Source: PNAI01 sp964575715
GTDB taxonomy: Bacteria > Pseudomonadota > Alphaproteobacteria > Rhizobiales > Xanthobacteraceae
Assembly (NCBI GenBank): GCA_964575715.1
Contig: CAZNSG010000104.1
Span: forward strand, 1 to 14,830
Length of the DNA: 14,830 nucleotides
Reading direction: 5' to 3'
Below are positions 1 through 6,718 of this stretch, piece after piece (the stretch's first letter is position 1; the number at the start of each line of letters is the position of its first letter). The notes under the pieces were generated by a model. The model was given only the letters and a program-made list of their open reading frames with translations, ran no database searches and was not told the origin of the DNA. Position numbers and translations under genes: made by a program.

Positions 1-372
1 GCGCTCGATCGCGTCGGCTGCTTCCGCTACGAGCCGGTGTCTGGCGCTAAAGCGAACGATCTCGCCGCGCTTGTACCCAAGGAAGTGACCGAGGAACGCT
101 GGCACCGTTTCATGGCGCGGCAGCAGACGATCTCGGTGAAACGGCTCAAACGCAAGATCGGCACGCGCCAACAGGTCATCATCGACGAAGCGGGTCCGGT
201 CCCCGGACTTGATCCTGGGATGGCCAAAGGGCGATCAAAGGGCGACGCGCCGGAGATCGACGGCGCGGTCTATGTGGCGAGCCGGCGGCCCTTGCGCGTC
301 GGCGAGATCGCGACGGTGAAGATCGAGCGCGCCGACGAATACGACCTGCATGGGACCGCGGTGGGATTTTAA
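1..372 (+). CDS. rimO: Ribosomal protein S12 methylthiotransferase RimO, C-terminal part (5' truncated by window edge)
   Basis: RimO is a radical-SAM, iron-sulfur enzyme that adds a methylthio group to an aspartate of ribosomal protein S12. Only the last 123 codons are present; frame 1 is open from base 1 and stops with TAA at 370-372. The radical-SAM core lies outside the window. The visible part has the family's post-core helix (LDRVGCFRYEPVSGAKANDL, EERWHRFMARQQTIS) and then the TRAM RNA-binding domain, with the RimO-typical run GDAPEIDGAVYV and the ending ERADEYDLHGTAVGF. The DAPEIDGAVY and ADEYDL segments separate RimO from MiaB. The next gene, bioA, is convergent and 214 bp away across palindromic repeats, so nothing here ties rimO to the biotin genes. 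The family and symbol are secure; the true start cannot be seen. Confidence 0.95.
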   Translation, partial: ALDRVGCFRYEPVSGAKANDLAALVPKEVTEERWHRFMARQQTISVKRLKRKIGTRQQVIIDEAGPVPGLDPGMAKGRSKGDAPEIDGAVYVASRRPLRVGEIATVKIERADEYDLHGTAVGF

Positions 373-410
373 ATCAGTTTTCGGATGAGTTGACGCATAT
401 ACTGCGCGCT

Positions 411-450
411 CCCTCTCCCCGCTTGCGGGGAGAGGGTTGGGGTGAGGGGG
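411..450. repeat. REP-like palindromic repeat, copy 1
   Basis: A perfect 12-bp stem, CCCTCTCCCCGC / GCGGGGAGAGGG (411-422 and 425-436) with a TT tip, is followed by TTGGGGTGAGGGGG. Elements of this composition are scattered in large numbers through many Hyphomicrobiales genomes (established knowledge). Its G-rich tail is complementary to the C-rich start of copy 2 at 478-487, so the two copies are inverted. It lies just past the end of rimO and may end or stabilise that transcript, but there is no T-run of an intrinsic terminator. Confidence 0.8.
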
Positions 451-477
451 TGTTTCGCGCACAGAATCACGGAAAGT

Positions 478-540
478 CCCCCTCACCCGACTTGCTCGCG
501 CGCGCGAGCAAGTCGACCTCTCCCCGCAAGCGGGGAGGTG
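478..540. repeat. REP-like palindromic repeat, inverted copy 2 with an inserted 28-bp palindrome
   Basis: It begins CCCCCTCACCC, the inverse of the end of copy 1, and ends in the 8-bp stem CTCCCCGC / GCGGGGAG (520-527, 530-537). Between these lies a perfect 28-bp palindrome at 488-515 centred on CGCGCGCG, with arms CGACTTGCTCGCGC and its complement, which copy 1 lacks. Together the two copies can form one long cruciform. It sits between the convergent rimO and bioA 3' ends. Confidence 0.75.
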
Positions 541-561
541 AAGCGGGTATGCGGCACTGTC

Positions 562-582
562 TGATTCAATCCTGCTGAATCA
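562..582. repeat. Short inverted repeat at the bioA 3' end
   Basis: TGATTCA (562-568) and TGAATCA (576-582) are complementary arms around the 7-nt loop ATCCTGC. It begins 4 bases beyond the bioA stop codon (587-589) in the bioA direction, so it could act as a weak hairpin end for the bioA message. No T-run follows on the minus strand, so I do not call it an intrinsic terminator. Confidence 0.4.
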
Positions 583-586
583 AAGT

Positions 587-1882
587 CTAGGCGGCGTTCT
601 TAAGGATCGTTACGATCGCGTGCGTGAGCTTCGCGAGTTCCTCCGCGCCGATGGTAAATGCCGGCGTTAGATAAATCACATTCCCGAACGGGCGGATGAA
701 TACGCCCTCGGCGATAAAGCGCGCGCGCAAGCTTTCGAGATCGTCGATGCGCTCGAACTCGACCACGCCGATGGCGCCCATCACGCGCACATTCTTGACG
801 CCGGGCAAATCGCGGCAGGGCGCAAGCTCTTGCGACATCTGCCGCGAAATCGCCGCGACCTGCTTCAAGCGTGGTTCCTGCTCGAACAGATCGAGCGCGG
901 CATTGGCGGCGGCGCAGGCCAGCGCATTGCCCATGTAGGTCGGCCCGTGCATGAGCGCGTGCTTGGGATCGTCCGACCAGAACGCTTCGAATACGCCGCG
1001 CCGCGCGATGGTGGCGGCGAGCGGGAGCGTGCCGCCGGTAAGCGCCTTCGAGAGCGTGACGATGTCGGGCGTCACACCTGCCGCCGCGCAGGCGAACAGC
1101 GTGCCGGTGCGGCCGAAGCCGGTGAAAATCTCGTCAAAAATCAGCAACAGATCGTAGCGGTCGGCGAGCTTGCGCAAAATTCTCAGCACTTCGGCGTCAT
1201 GGAAGCGCATGCCGCCCGCGCCCTGCACCAGGGGCTCGATGACGATGCCGGCGATCTCATCGGCATGGCGCTGCAGGAAGTTTTCCAGGGCGGCCGCGCT
1301 CGCCTCGTCGCGCGGAAGTTCGAGAATGAATTGCTCCGGCAGCAACCCGGCAAACATCTCATGCATGCCGACTTCGGGGTCGCACAGCGCCATGGCGCCA
1401 GTGGTATCGCCGTGATAGCCGCCCTTGAACGCGACAAACTTTGAACGCGTTCGCACACCGCGATTGCGCCAGTACTGCACCGCCATCTTGAGCGCGATCT
1501 CGACCGCGACCGAGCCGGACTCGCAAAAAAACACCCGATCCAGATCGCGCGGCAGCAGCGCCGCGAGCCGACGCGCCAGCGTCAGCGCCTGTTCGTGCAC
1601 AAGGCCGCCAAACATGACATGGGGCATGATGGCGAGCTGGCGCTCGAGAGCCGCGCGGATGTACGGATGGTTATAGCCGTGGCAGGCGGTCCACCAGGAG
1701 GCAATGCCGTCGATGAGTTCGCGGCCGTCAGCCAGCACGATGCGGCAGCCTTCGGTGCGCGCGACCGCAAGCGGCGGCCGCATGGTCTTCATCTGCGCAT
1801 AAGGCAGCCAGACATGTCCAAGCCCGGCCTCATACCAGCCGGGCACGGCCGCGGGCGAGTTTTTGCGTGTTCGGTCATCCAT
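587..1882 (-). CDS. bioA: Adenosylmethionine-8-amino-7-oxononanoate aminotransferase (BioA)
   Basis: A PLP-dependent class III aminotransferase of 431 residues, the usual BioA length. It transfers the amino group of S-adenosylmethionine to 7-keto-8-aminopelargonate, giving 7,8-diaminopelargonate, the third step of biotin ring assembly. Visible marks are the N-terminal HVWLPYAQM segment, the WW pair of the substrate pocket (63-64), GGYHGDT (154-160), the cofactor aspartate in IFDEIFTGFGRTG (D250), the Schiff-base lysine K279 in TLSKALTGGTLPLA, GPTYMGN (313-319) and the C-terminal FIRPFGNVIYLTP. The start is ATG at 1882 with GGAAGG about 11 nt upstream. It faces away from bioF across a gap of about 60 bp, so a shared divergent promoter region is likely. 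The stop is TAG. Confidence 0.97.
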   Translation of the reverse strand: MDDRTRKNSPAAVPGWYEAGLGHVWLPYAQMKTMRPPLAVARTEGCRIVLADGRELIDGIASWWTACHGYNHPYIRAALERQLAIMPHVMFGGLVHEQALTLARRLAALLPRDLDRVFFCESGSVAVEIALKMAVQYWRNRGVRTRSKFVAFKGGYHGDTTGAMALCDPEVGMHEMFAGLLPEQFILELPRDEASAAALENFLQRHADEIAGIVIEPLVQGAGGMRFHDAEVLRILRKLADRYDLLLIFDEIFTGFGRTGTLFACAAAGVTPDIVTLSKALTGGTLPLAATIARRGVFEAFWSDDPKHALMHGPTYMGNALACAAANAALDLFEQEPRLKQVAAISRQMSQELAPCRDLPGVKNVRVMGAIGVVEFERIDDLESLRARFIAEGVFIRPFGNVIYLTPAFTIGAEELAKLTHAIVTILKNAA

Positions 1883-1943
1883 GCGTCATTGTGCCTTCCA
1901 TCGCACATCAGGTCACTCTAAATGAGAAGCTGGGGGATCGGTG

Positions 1944-3098
1944 ATGGGCTCGCTCGATGAATTCGCCAAGGCGAAGCTGGCAGCGCTCGAGCAGGCGGGC
2001 TTGCGCCGCGCGCTGGTCGAGACCGCACGGAGCGATGGTCTGTGGGTGGAGCGCGGCGGTCGGCGGCTGTTGTCGTTCTGCTGCAACGACTACCTCAATC
2101 TGACGCAGCATCCGGCGCTCAAAGCGGCGGCGATCGCGGCGATTTCGCGCCATGGCGTGGGGGCCGGCGCCTCGCGGCTGGTCACCGGCAACCACCCGCT
2201 CTATGGCGAGCTGGAAGCCAAGCTGGCGCGGCTCAAAGAGACCGAAGCGGCTTGCGTGTTCGGCTCGGGCTATCTCGCCAATGCGGGCATCATACCGGCG
2301 TTGGTCGGCAGCGACGATCTCATACTGATCGATGCGCTGGCGCACGCGAGCCTGTGGACCGGCGCGCGGCTATCGCGCGCGAATGCGATCGCGTTTCGAC
2401 ATAACGATGCGGGGCATGCCGGCGCGCTGCTCGATGCGCATCGTACACGCCATCCGCGTGCGCTCATCGTCACCGAAGGCGTGTTCTCCATGGATGGCGA
2501 TCGCGCGCCGCTCGATGAACTGTTTAGCGTCTCACAGCGCGCCGATGCGTGGCTCATGGTCGATGACGCCCATGCCATCGGCGTGATCAACGAGGGGCGC
2601 GGATCGTTGATTGCAGGCGATCCCGGCGCCAACCTGCTGCAGATGGGAACGTTGTCCAAGGCGATCGGCGGCTATGGCGGATATCTGTGCGCCTCGCGCG
2701 CGGTCATCGAACTCATTCACAACCGCGCGCGCACGCTGATCTATGCAACCGGGCTGCCGCCGGCGACGGTTGCCGCCGCTATCGCCGCGTTGGATCTGAT
2801 CGCGGGTGAGCCCGCCTATGTCGCGCGGCCTCTCGCCAAAGCCAAAGCATTTACCCAACGCGCCAGGCTCCCGGCAGCGCAGAGTGCGATCGTGCCGGTG
2901 GTCGTCGGCGATGCCGCAGCGGCCATGGACGCGTCTCGCTTGTTGGAGAACGAAGGATTTCTGGTGGTCGCGATCCGGCCGCCGACGGTGCCCGAGGGCA
3001 CCGCGCGGCTGCGGATCACGTTTACCGCCGCGCACGCCGATGACGAGGTCGAGCGGCTCGCCGACTTGGTGCGGACGAAGATTCTGGCACGACCATGA
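1944..3098 (+). CDS. bioF: 8-amino-7-oxononanoate synthase (BioF)
   Basis: A PLP enzyme of the alpha-oxoamine synthase family. It condenses pimeloyl-ACP (or pimeloyl-CoA) with L-alanine to give 7-keto-8-aminopelargonate, the first committed biotin ring step. Its 384 residues match the family. Counting from the ATG at 1944, it shows CCNDYLNL near 46, GASRLVTGNHPLYGELE near 75-91, VDDAHAIGV with the cofactor aspartate near 207, the PLP lysine K239 in TLSKAIGGYGGY, and the late motif AIRPPTVPEGTARLRIT near 343-359. A GTG at 1941 is also in frame, but the ribosome site GGGGGA (1932-1937) is 6 nt from the ATG and only 3 nt from the GTG, so the ATG is preferred. Its stop overlaps the bioD start (ATGA, 3095-3098), so the two are translationally coupled. 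Confidence 0.96.
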   Translation: MGSLDEFAKAKLAALEQAGLRRALVETARSDGLWVERGGRRLLSFCCNDYLNLTQHPALKAAAIAAISRHGVGAGASRLVTGNHPLYGELEAKLARLKETEAACVFGSGYLANAGIIPALVGSDDLILIDALAHASLWTGARLSRANAIAFRHNDAGHAGALLDAHRTRHPRALIVTEGVFSMDGDRAPLDELFSVSQRADAWLMVDDAHAIGVINEGRGSLIAGDPGANLLQMGTLSKAIGGYGGYLCASRAVIELIHNRARTLIYATGLPPATVAAAIAALDLIAGEPAYVARPLAKAKAFTQRARLPAAQSAIVPVVVGDAAAAMDASRLLENEGFLVVAIRPPTVPEGTARLRITFTAAHADDEVERLADLVRTKILARP

Positions 3099-3772
3099 GC
3101 GCGATCTTCATTACCGCAACCGGGACGGATATCGGCAAGACCACTCTCGCCACCGCGCTGATCCGGCATTTTCGCGGCATCGGACAAGCGGTCGATGCGC
3201 TTAAACCCGTGGTCACCGGCTTCGATCCCGCGCGCCCGGAGGCGAGCGATACCGGCCAACTGCTTGCCGCGCTTGGCCGGTCCATTACATCGAACGAAAT
3301 TGCGCGCATTTCGCCCTGGCGGTTCGCCGCCGCCTTGGCGCCCGATCTGGCGGCGCAGCGCGAGGGCCGCACGCTCGACTTCGATACGCTGCTCGAGTTT
3401 TCACAAAACGCCGTGCGCAATCACACCGGCACGCTGTTGATCGAGGGGATCGGCGGCATCATGGTGCCGCTGGATGCGCGCCACACCGTGCTCGATTGGA
3501 TGAGCGCGCTGGAGGCTCCCCTGGTGCTGGTCGCGGGAAGCTATCTTGGCAGCATCAGCCACACGCTCACCTGCCTCGATGTCCTGCGGCGGCACGCGCT
3601 AGCCGTCCGCGTGGTGGTGGTGAGCGAAACTCGGGGTTCGACCGTCACAGTTACGGAAACGATCGAGTCCGTAGCGCGGTTCGCGCAGCCTATTCCGGTG
3701 CTGGGCCTGCCCTGGCAGACGGCGCTTTCAAGGGGGGATGAAATACATAATATATCATTATATTGTAATTAG
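3095..3772 (+). CDS. bioD: ATP-dependent dethiobiotin synthetase (BioD), altered C-terminal tail
   Basis: BioD closes the ureido ring of dethiobiotin from 7,8-diaminopelargonate, CO2 and ATP. The 225-residue protein has the P-loop GTDIGKTT (10-17), the substrate lysine K37 in ALKPVVTG, SDTGQL (51-56), the magnesium-binding EGIGG (117-121) followed by IMVPLD, and GSYLGSISHTL (148-158). ATG at 3095 overlaps the bioF stop by 4 nt. The last 12 or so codons (from about 3737) are strongly A+T-rich and read GDEIHNISLYCN, unlike the G+C-rich codons of the rest and unlike the tail I expect for the family. The native end was probably replaced when the A+T island at 3738-3840 appeared. All catalytic motifs lie upstream, so the enzyme may still work (inference). 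Confidence 0.94.
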   Translation: MSAIFITATGTDIGKTTLATALIRHFRGIGQAVDALKPVVTGFDPARPEASDTGQLLAALGRSITSNEIARISPWRFAAALAPDLAAQREGRTLDFDTLLEFSQNAVRNHTGTLLIEGIGGIMVPLDARHTVLDWMSALEAPLVLVAGSYLGSISHTLTCLDVLRRHALAVRVVVVSETRGSTVTVTETIESVARFAQPIPVLGLPWQTALSRGDEIHNISLYCN

Positions 3773-3840
3773 TTATTGCTATATTCTCTACTTGATTTAT
3801 ATCGATCTAATTAATCACTTTAAGTACTTAAAATATCAGT
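3738..3840. other. A+T-rich island between bioD and the CPBP gene
   Basis: By hand count only about 20 of 103 bases are G or C, in a window that is otherwise plainly G+C-rich. The island covers the last codons of bioD, the bioD stop and the whole gap to the convergent CPBP gene, and it stops abruptly at that gene's stop codon (3841). It holds a perfect 14-bp palindrome, TTTAAGTACTTAAA (3819-3832). It contains no open frame of note and no clear terminator. It looks like a foreign fragment or an insertion/deletion scar. Confidence 0.75.
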
Positions 3841-4629
3841 TCACGACTGCAACCATTCCAGCTTGAACGCTGTCTCAATCGTAGCCCAAAGATTCAACAG
3901 CGCATGCAGAGCGATGGTGAGGACGGTCGATCCGCTCGACCAGCGTATCCAGCCTAATGCTACGCCAATGATGAAGATCTGCGGCAGGTCCCGCCAATCA
4001 TACTGGATGTGAAGCATCGTCCAGAGGAGCGCGATGACCACAATTGCTAGTGGTTCGCTGCCGGGCTGGCGCGCAAATCCCCGATAAACAAACCCGCGGA
4101 AGATGATTTCTTCAACCAGCGGGGCGAACAGAACAATCGCAATGAACATCCCGGGGAGCCAGCCCGCCGCCTTGGCCGTGCGATAAGATTCCACCTGAAA
4201 AAACGACACCACGTCACGTCCGAGGAGTGCCGTTGCGCCCTCGACTACAGCGACGAGGCCGACGATCAAGACGAGCGCCGGGACGATATCCTTTCGGCGC
4301 GGTAATACCAAGCCGAGATATGCGGCAGATGACCAGCGCTTTAATCGGATAGCAAGCGCCACCACGGCAATTTGCACGGGCGCGGAAATAATCGTGGTTA
4401 TTGAGACGAGCACGCCGTTGTATTGCCCCGACGAAGTTTCGAGCAAACGCAGAAATTCATCGAATCCAAACCACCAGATGCCGCCAATGATTCCAACTCC
4501 AGTACTGACGACCAACGCCAGCACCGTCCAGCCAATCGTTGCCACGTAGCCCCAGGGCGCGGGAGGAACGGACAGGGATAGGGGCGATGCGCCGCCGCCG
4601 GCCGATGGTTCGTGCTGCGCGAATGTCAT
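3841..4629 (-). CDS. CPBP family intramembrane metalloprotease (Abi/CAAX-type)
   Basis: A 262-residue integral membrane protein with about seven hydrophobic stretches (near 27-53, 72-96, 115-135, 158-171, 192-208, 215-230 and 233-250). The CPBP signature is complete: EEIIFRGFVYRGF with E173, E174 and R178; the first histidine H207 in LLWTMLH; and HALLNLW with H242 and N246. These residues bind the metal and form the active site in the plasma membrane. Family members range from CAAX prenyl endopeptidases to bacteriocin-immunity proteins, so the substrate cannot be inferred. The start is ATG at 4629 with GGAG about 12 nt upstream, a longish gap. G+C content appears lower than in bio or pcs, and with the adjoining A+T island this hints at acquired DNA. 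It is the last of three minus-strand genes, 78 bp after qor. Confidence 0.85.
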   Translation of the reverse strand: MTFAQHEPSAGGGASPLSLSVPPAPWGYVATIGWTVLALVVSTGVGIIGGIWWFGFDEFLRLLETSSGQYNGVLVSITTIISAPVQIAVVALAIRLKRWSSAAYLGLVLPRRKDIVPALVLIVGLVAVVEGATALLGRDVVSFFQVESYRTAKAAGWLPGMFIAIVLFAPLVEEIIFRGFVYRGFARQPGSEPLAIVVIALLWTMLHIQYDWRDLPQIFIIGVALGWIRWSSGSTVLTIALHALLNLWATIETAFKLEWLQS

Positions 4630-4707
4630 GCGTGAATATTCTCCGAGCCCTTGGATTGGCTCAGTTCGGGGAGAACGTCGGATGAATTTAAGCAGGGCTA
4701 CAAATTG

Positions 4708-5685
4708 TTACGGCAGCAGAATTGAGGCTCCCGTGGTCCCGCGGCTTTCCAGATCGCGGTGTGATTTCACCGCATCTTTCAATGGATATTTCTGGTTCAC
4801 CGCAATCTTGACCTTCCCGCTCGACACGATGTCGAACAGATCGTTGGCGATGGCGAGCAGATCCTCGCGCTTGGCGGCGTAGGTGTTGAGTGTCGGGCGG
4901 GTGGCGAACAGCGAGCCCTTCGCTTGGAGGAGATTGATATTGAAGGCCTCGATCGGGCCCGATGCGCTGCCGAAGCTTACGAACATGCCAAGCGGGCGGA
5001 TGCAATCGAGGGAGGCAGGAAACGTGGTTTTGCCGATGCCGTCATAAACCACGTCGCAGAGCTTGCCGCCGGTGATTTCCTTGACCTTGGCGGCGAAATC
5101 CTCGTTGCGATAAAGGATCGTATGGTGGGCGCCGTTGGCCTTGGCGAGCGCGGCTTTGTCTTCGCTGCCCACGGTGCCGATCACGGTGGCGCCGAGCGCC
5201 CTGCCCCATTGGCACAACAGCACGCCAACGCCTCCGGCGGCGGCGTGCACAAGAATGGTATTGCCGGGTTGCACCTTGAAGGTCCGGCGCAGCAGATATT
5301 GCGCGGTCATGCCCTTGAGCATCATGCCGGCGGCCTGCTCGTAGGATATCTTGTCGGGGAGTTTCACCGCGCGATCGGCCGGCAATAGCCGCTCCCCCGC
5401 GTAACCGCCGAGCGCCACCACATAACCGATGCGATCGCCAACCTTGAGGTCGCTGACGCCGGGGCCGACCGCGATCACCTCGCCCGCGCCCTCGTTGCCG
5501 GCTACGAACGGCATGCCGGCCGGCGCCGGATACATGCCCATGCGGAAGTAGGTGTCGATGTAATTGACGCCGCAGGCGTGCTGCTTGATCTTGATCTGGC
5601 CGGGGCCGGGAGCGCCGATCTCGATCTGCTCAAAGGTCAACACTTCTGGGCCGCCGTGTTTGTGCACCCGGATCGCCGCTACCAT
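4708..5685 (-). CDS. NADPH:quinone oxidoreductase, zinc-free MDR family (QorA-like)
   Basis: A cytosolic medium-chain dehydrogenase/reductase of the quinone oxidoreductase type, 325 residues, close to E. coli QorA. The catalytic fold holds HACGVNYIDTYFRMGMYP (36-53) and PFVAGNEGAGEV (59-70), the quinone-reductase counterpart of the GHE zinc-enzyme motif; no structural zinc cysteine cluster is visible. The Rossmann segment is VHAAAGGVGVLLCQWGRALG (146-165). VYDGIGKTTFPASLDCIRPLG (213-233) is typical of QOR. The frame extends to a GTG at 5709, but GGGAGA (5691-5696) lies 5 nt before the ATG at 5685, which is the better start. It probably uses NADPH to reduce quinones. It follows pcs by 91 bp on the same strand and may be co-transcribed with it. 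Confidence 0.92.
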   Translation of the reverse strand: MVAAIRVHKHGGPEVLTFEQIEIGAPGPGQIKIKQHACGVNYIDTYFRMGMYPAPAGMPFVAGNEGAGEVIAVGPGVSDLKVGDRIGYVVALGGYAGERLLPADRAVKLPDKISYEQAAGMMLKGMTAQYLLRRTFKVQPGNTILVHAAAGGVGVLLCQWGRALGATVIGTVGSEDKAALAKANGAHHTILYRNEDFAAKVKEITGGKLCDVVYDGIGKTTFPASLDCIRPLGMFVSFGSASGPIEAFNINLLQAKGSLFATRPTLNTYAAKREDLLAIANDLFDIVSSGKVKIAVNQKYPLKDAVKSHRDLESRGTTGASILLP

Positions 5686-5776
5686 TGTTCTCTCCCGTTT
5701 TTTATCCACGCAGCGTCTGCCGCCGCGGCGCGATCATAGGGAGTGGCGCGGCGAAGAGGCAATAGCGATAGCGCGG

Positions 5777-6451
5777 TTAGCGCCGCCTTGGCAGCCAGCC
5801 GAGGCCAAGGAAATAGAGGCCGATCGCGCACAGGCCGGACGTCACCCACAGGGCCGGCTTTAGCTCGTCGCCGACTGCGATCAACGCAAGAACCGCCCAC
5901 AGCACGAGCAGGCTGACGGTGAGCGGGCGCGCCCAGGCGACGCGAAAGGGATGGACAAAACGCAGCGGCACGAAGGTGAGCACGACAAATAGCGCCACCG
6001 CCGCAAGCGCGATCTGCGGCGCTGGCTGGAGCAGCAAGAGATAGAAAGTCACGAGGTTCCACAATCCCGGAAAGCCGCGAAAGTAGTTATCTGTGGTCTT
6101 CATCTCCTGGTCGGCAAAATAAAGCGCGCCGGAGACGGCGATCGCTGCTCCTGACGGCACGGCCATGGCCGGGGGCAGGAGCCCACTTGCGGCGATGGCA
6201 AAGGCGGGTACGAACACGTAAGTGACGAAATCAACGATGAGATCGAGTGTGGCGCCGGACCAGCGCGGCAACGTCTCGGCGACTTGAAGCCGGCGGGCGA
6301 GCGGGCCGTCGATGGCGTCGACGATGAGCGCAAGTCCGAGCGCGATGAACATCGGCGCCCAGTCGCCGCGCGCGGCCGCGATTAACGCGAGCAGCGCCAG
6401 CGCTACACCCAGCGCAGTCAAAACATGGACTGAAAATGCAAGCGCGCGCAC
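5777..6451 (-). CDS. pcs: Phosphatidylcholine synthase (Pcs), CDP-alcohol phosphatidyltransferase family
   Basis: Pcs condenses choline with CDP-diacylglycerol in the inner membrane to give phosphatidylcholine and CMP, a route found mainly in host-associated alphaproteobacteria and some gammaproteobacteria. The 224-residue product has about eight membrane segments. Its active-site signature is D48-G-x2-A52-R53-x12-G66-x3-D70-x3-D74; the 12-residue spacer, longer than in most CDP-alcohol transferases, marks Pcs. DQEMKTTDNYFRGFPGLWN (114-132) is another Pcs hallmark. The start is GTG at 6451, supported by the purine-rich GGGAGGGAG at 6462-6470, 10 nt upstream. The inverted-repeat element at 6470-6545 begins right at this ribosome site, so the promoter must lie inside or beyond the repeat array. 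Confidence 0.95.
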   Translation of the reverse strand: MRALAFSVHVLTALGVALALLALIAAARGDWAPMFIALGLALIVDAIDGPLARRLQVAETLPRWSGATLDLIVDFVTYVFVPAFAIAASGLLPPAMAVPSGAAIAVSGALYFADQEMKTTDNYFRGFPGLWNLVTFYLLLLQPAPQIALAAVALFVVLTFVPLRFVHPFRVAWARPLTVSLLVLWAVLALIAVGDELKPALWVTSGLCAIGLYFLGLGWLPRRR

Positions 6452-6461
6452 GGACGCTGTT

Positions 6462-6470
6462 CTCCCTCCC
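6462..6470 (-). promoter_or_regulatory. Ribosome binding site of pcs, abutting a CTAG-bounded element
   Basis: GGGAGGGAG on the minus strand, 10 nt before the GTG start of pcs. Its outermost base is also the first base of the terminal CTAG of the element at 6470-6545. The strong hairpin of that element would therefore lie in the pcs leader immediately 5' of the ribosome site if transcription starts beyond it. Confidence 0.6.
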
Positions 6471-6545
6471 TAGTGTCCCGAATCCGAAGTTCGCCTGAAT
6501 TCACAGCACCCACGTTAGCGAACTTCGGATTCGAAGGGACACTAG
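6470..6545. mobile_element. MITE-like inverted-repeat element A (76 bp, CTAG-bounded)
   Basis: Both ends are CTAGTGT/ACACTAG. The outer arm CTAGTGTCC (6470-6478) pairs with GGACACTAG (6537-6545). The inner arm CGAATCCGAAGTTCGC (6479-6494) pairs perfectly with 6518-6533. A 3-nt one-sided bulge, AAG at 6534-6536, separates the two stems, and the loop is 23 nt. That is 25 paired bases. Element C has the same plan with different bases. There is no coding capacity. I read it as a non-autonomous mobile element or a structural repeat; the family is not identified. Confidence 0.7.
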
Positions 6546-6558
6546 CAATGTATAGATT

Positions 6559-6718
6559 CTAGCGGTCTGCTGAAAAACCCTCGATGGTCATTCCGGGACG
6601 GCGCGGAGCGCCGGACCCGGAATCCAGTAACACGCGCAAAACATGCATCTGGATTCCGGGTTCGCGCCTTCGGCGCGCCCCGGAATGACAGCCGTGGAGT
6701 ATTTCAGCAGACTGCTAG
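6559..6718. mobile_element. MITE-like element B (160 bp) with CTAG-bounded 17-bp ends enclosing a REP pair
   Basis: The left end CTAGCGGTCTGCTGAAA (6559-6575) pairs with TTTCAGCAGACTGCTAG (6702-6718) at 16 of 17 positions. Inside lie two inverted 41-bp REP-like units (6587-6627 and 6649-6689). Read outward, the right end is CTAGCAGTCTGCTGAAA, similar to the outermost bases of the IS1182-type element at the end of the window (CTAGCAGCCTGTCGGACT). This suggests a non-autonomous derivative of such an IS (inference). Its last CTAG is shared with element C. There is no coding capacity. Confidence 0.65.
6587..6689. repeat. Inverted pair of REP-like units (BIME-like) inside element B
   Basis: Unit 1 (6587-6627) begins GTCATTCCGGG and ends CCCGGAATCCAG. 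Unit 2 (6649-6689) is its inverse, matching at about 31 of 41 positions by hand alignment. Each unit also has a self-complementary G+C core, for example GGCGCGGAGCGCC. The CATTCCGGG...CCCGGAATCC pattern is a very common interspersed repeat in Bradyrhizobium-type genomes (established knowledge). Confidence 0.7.

Noticed and set aside
411..540. Repeated palindromes considered as a CRISPR array.
   Set aside because: There are only two inverted copies with different internal sequence and no regular spacers or cas genes; they are REP-like elements.
830..1444. A 204-codon plus-strand open frame.
   Set aside because: It lies antisense to bioA, whose full set of catalytic motifs is visible; the frame has no family resemblance.
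1883..1943. Search for a BioR (TTATCTATAA-type) or BirA operator between bioA and bioF.
   Set aside because: No matching palindrome is present in either orientation.
3771..3816. TTGCTA and TATATC spaced 16 nt apart in the A+T island, resembling a sigma-70 promoter.
   Set aside because: In DNA of about 80% A+T such matches are expected by chance, and no plus-strand gene follows; the next gene is convergent.
5685..5709. Upstream GTG start for the quinone oxidoreductase.
   Set aside because: It lacks a ribosome site and adds eight hydrophilic residues absent from the family; GGGAGA is correctly spaced before the ATG at 5685.
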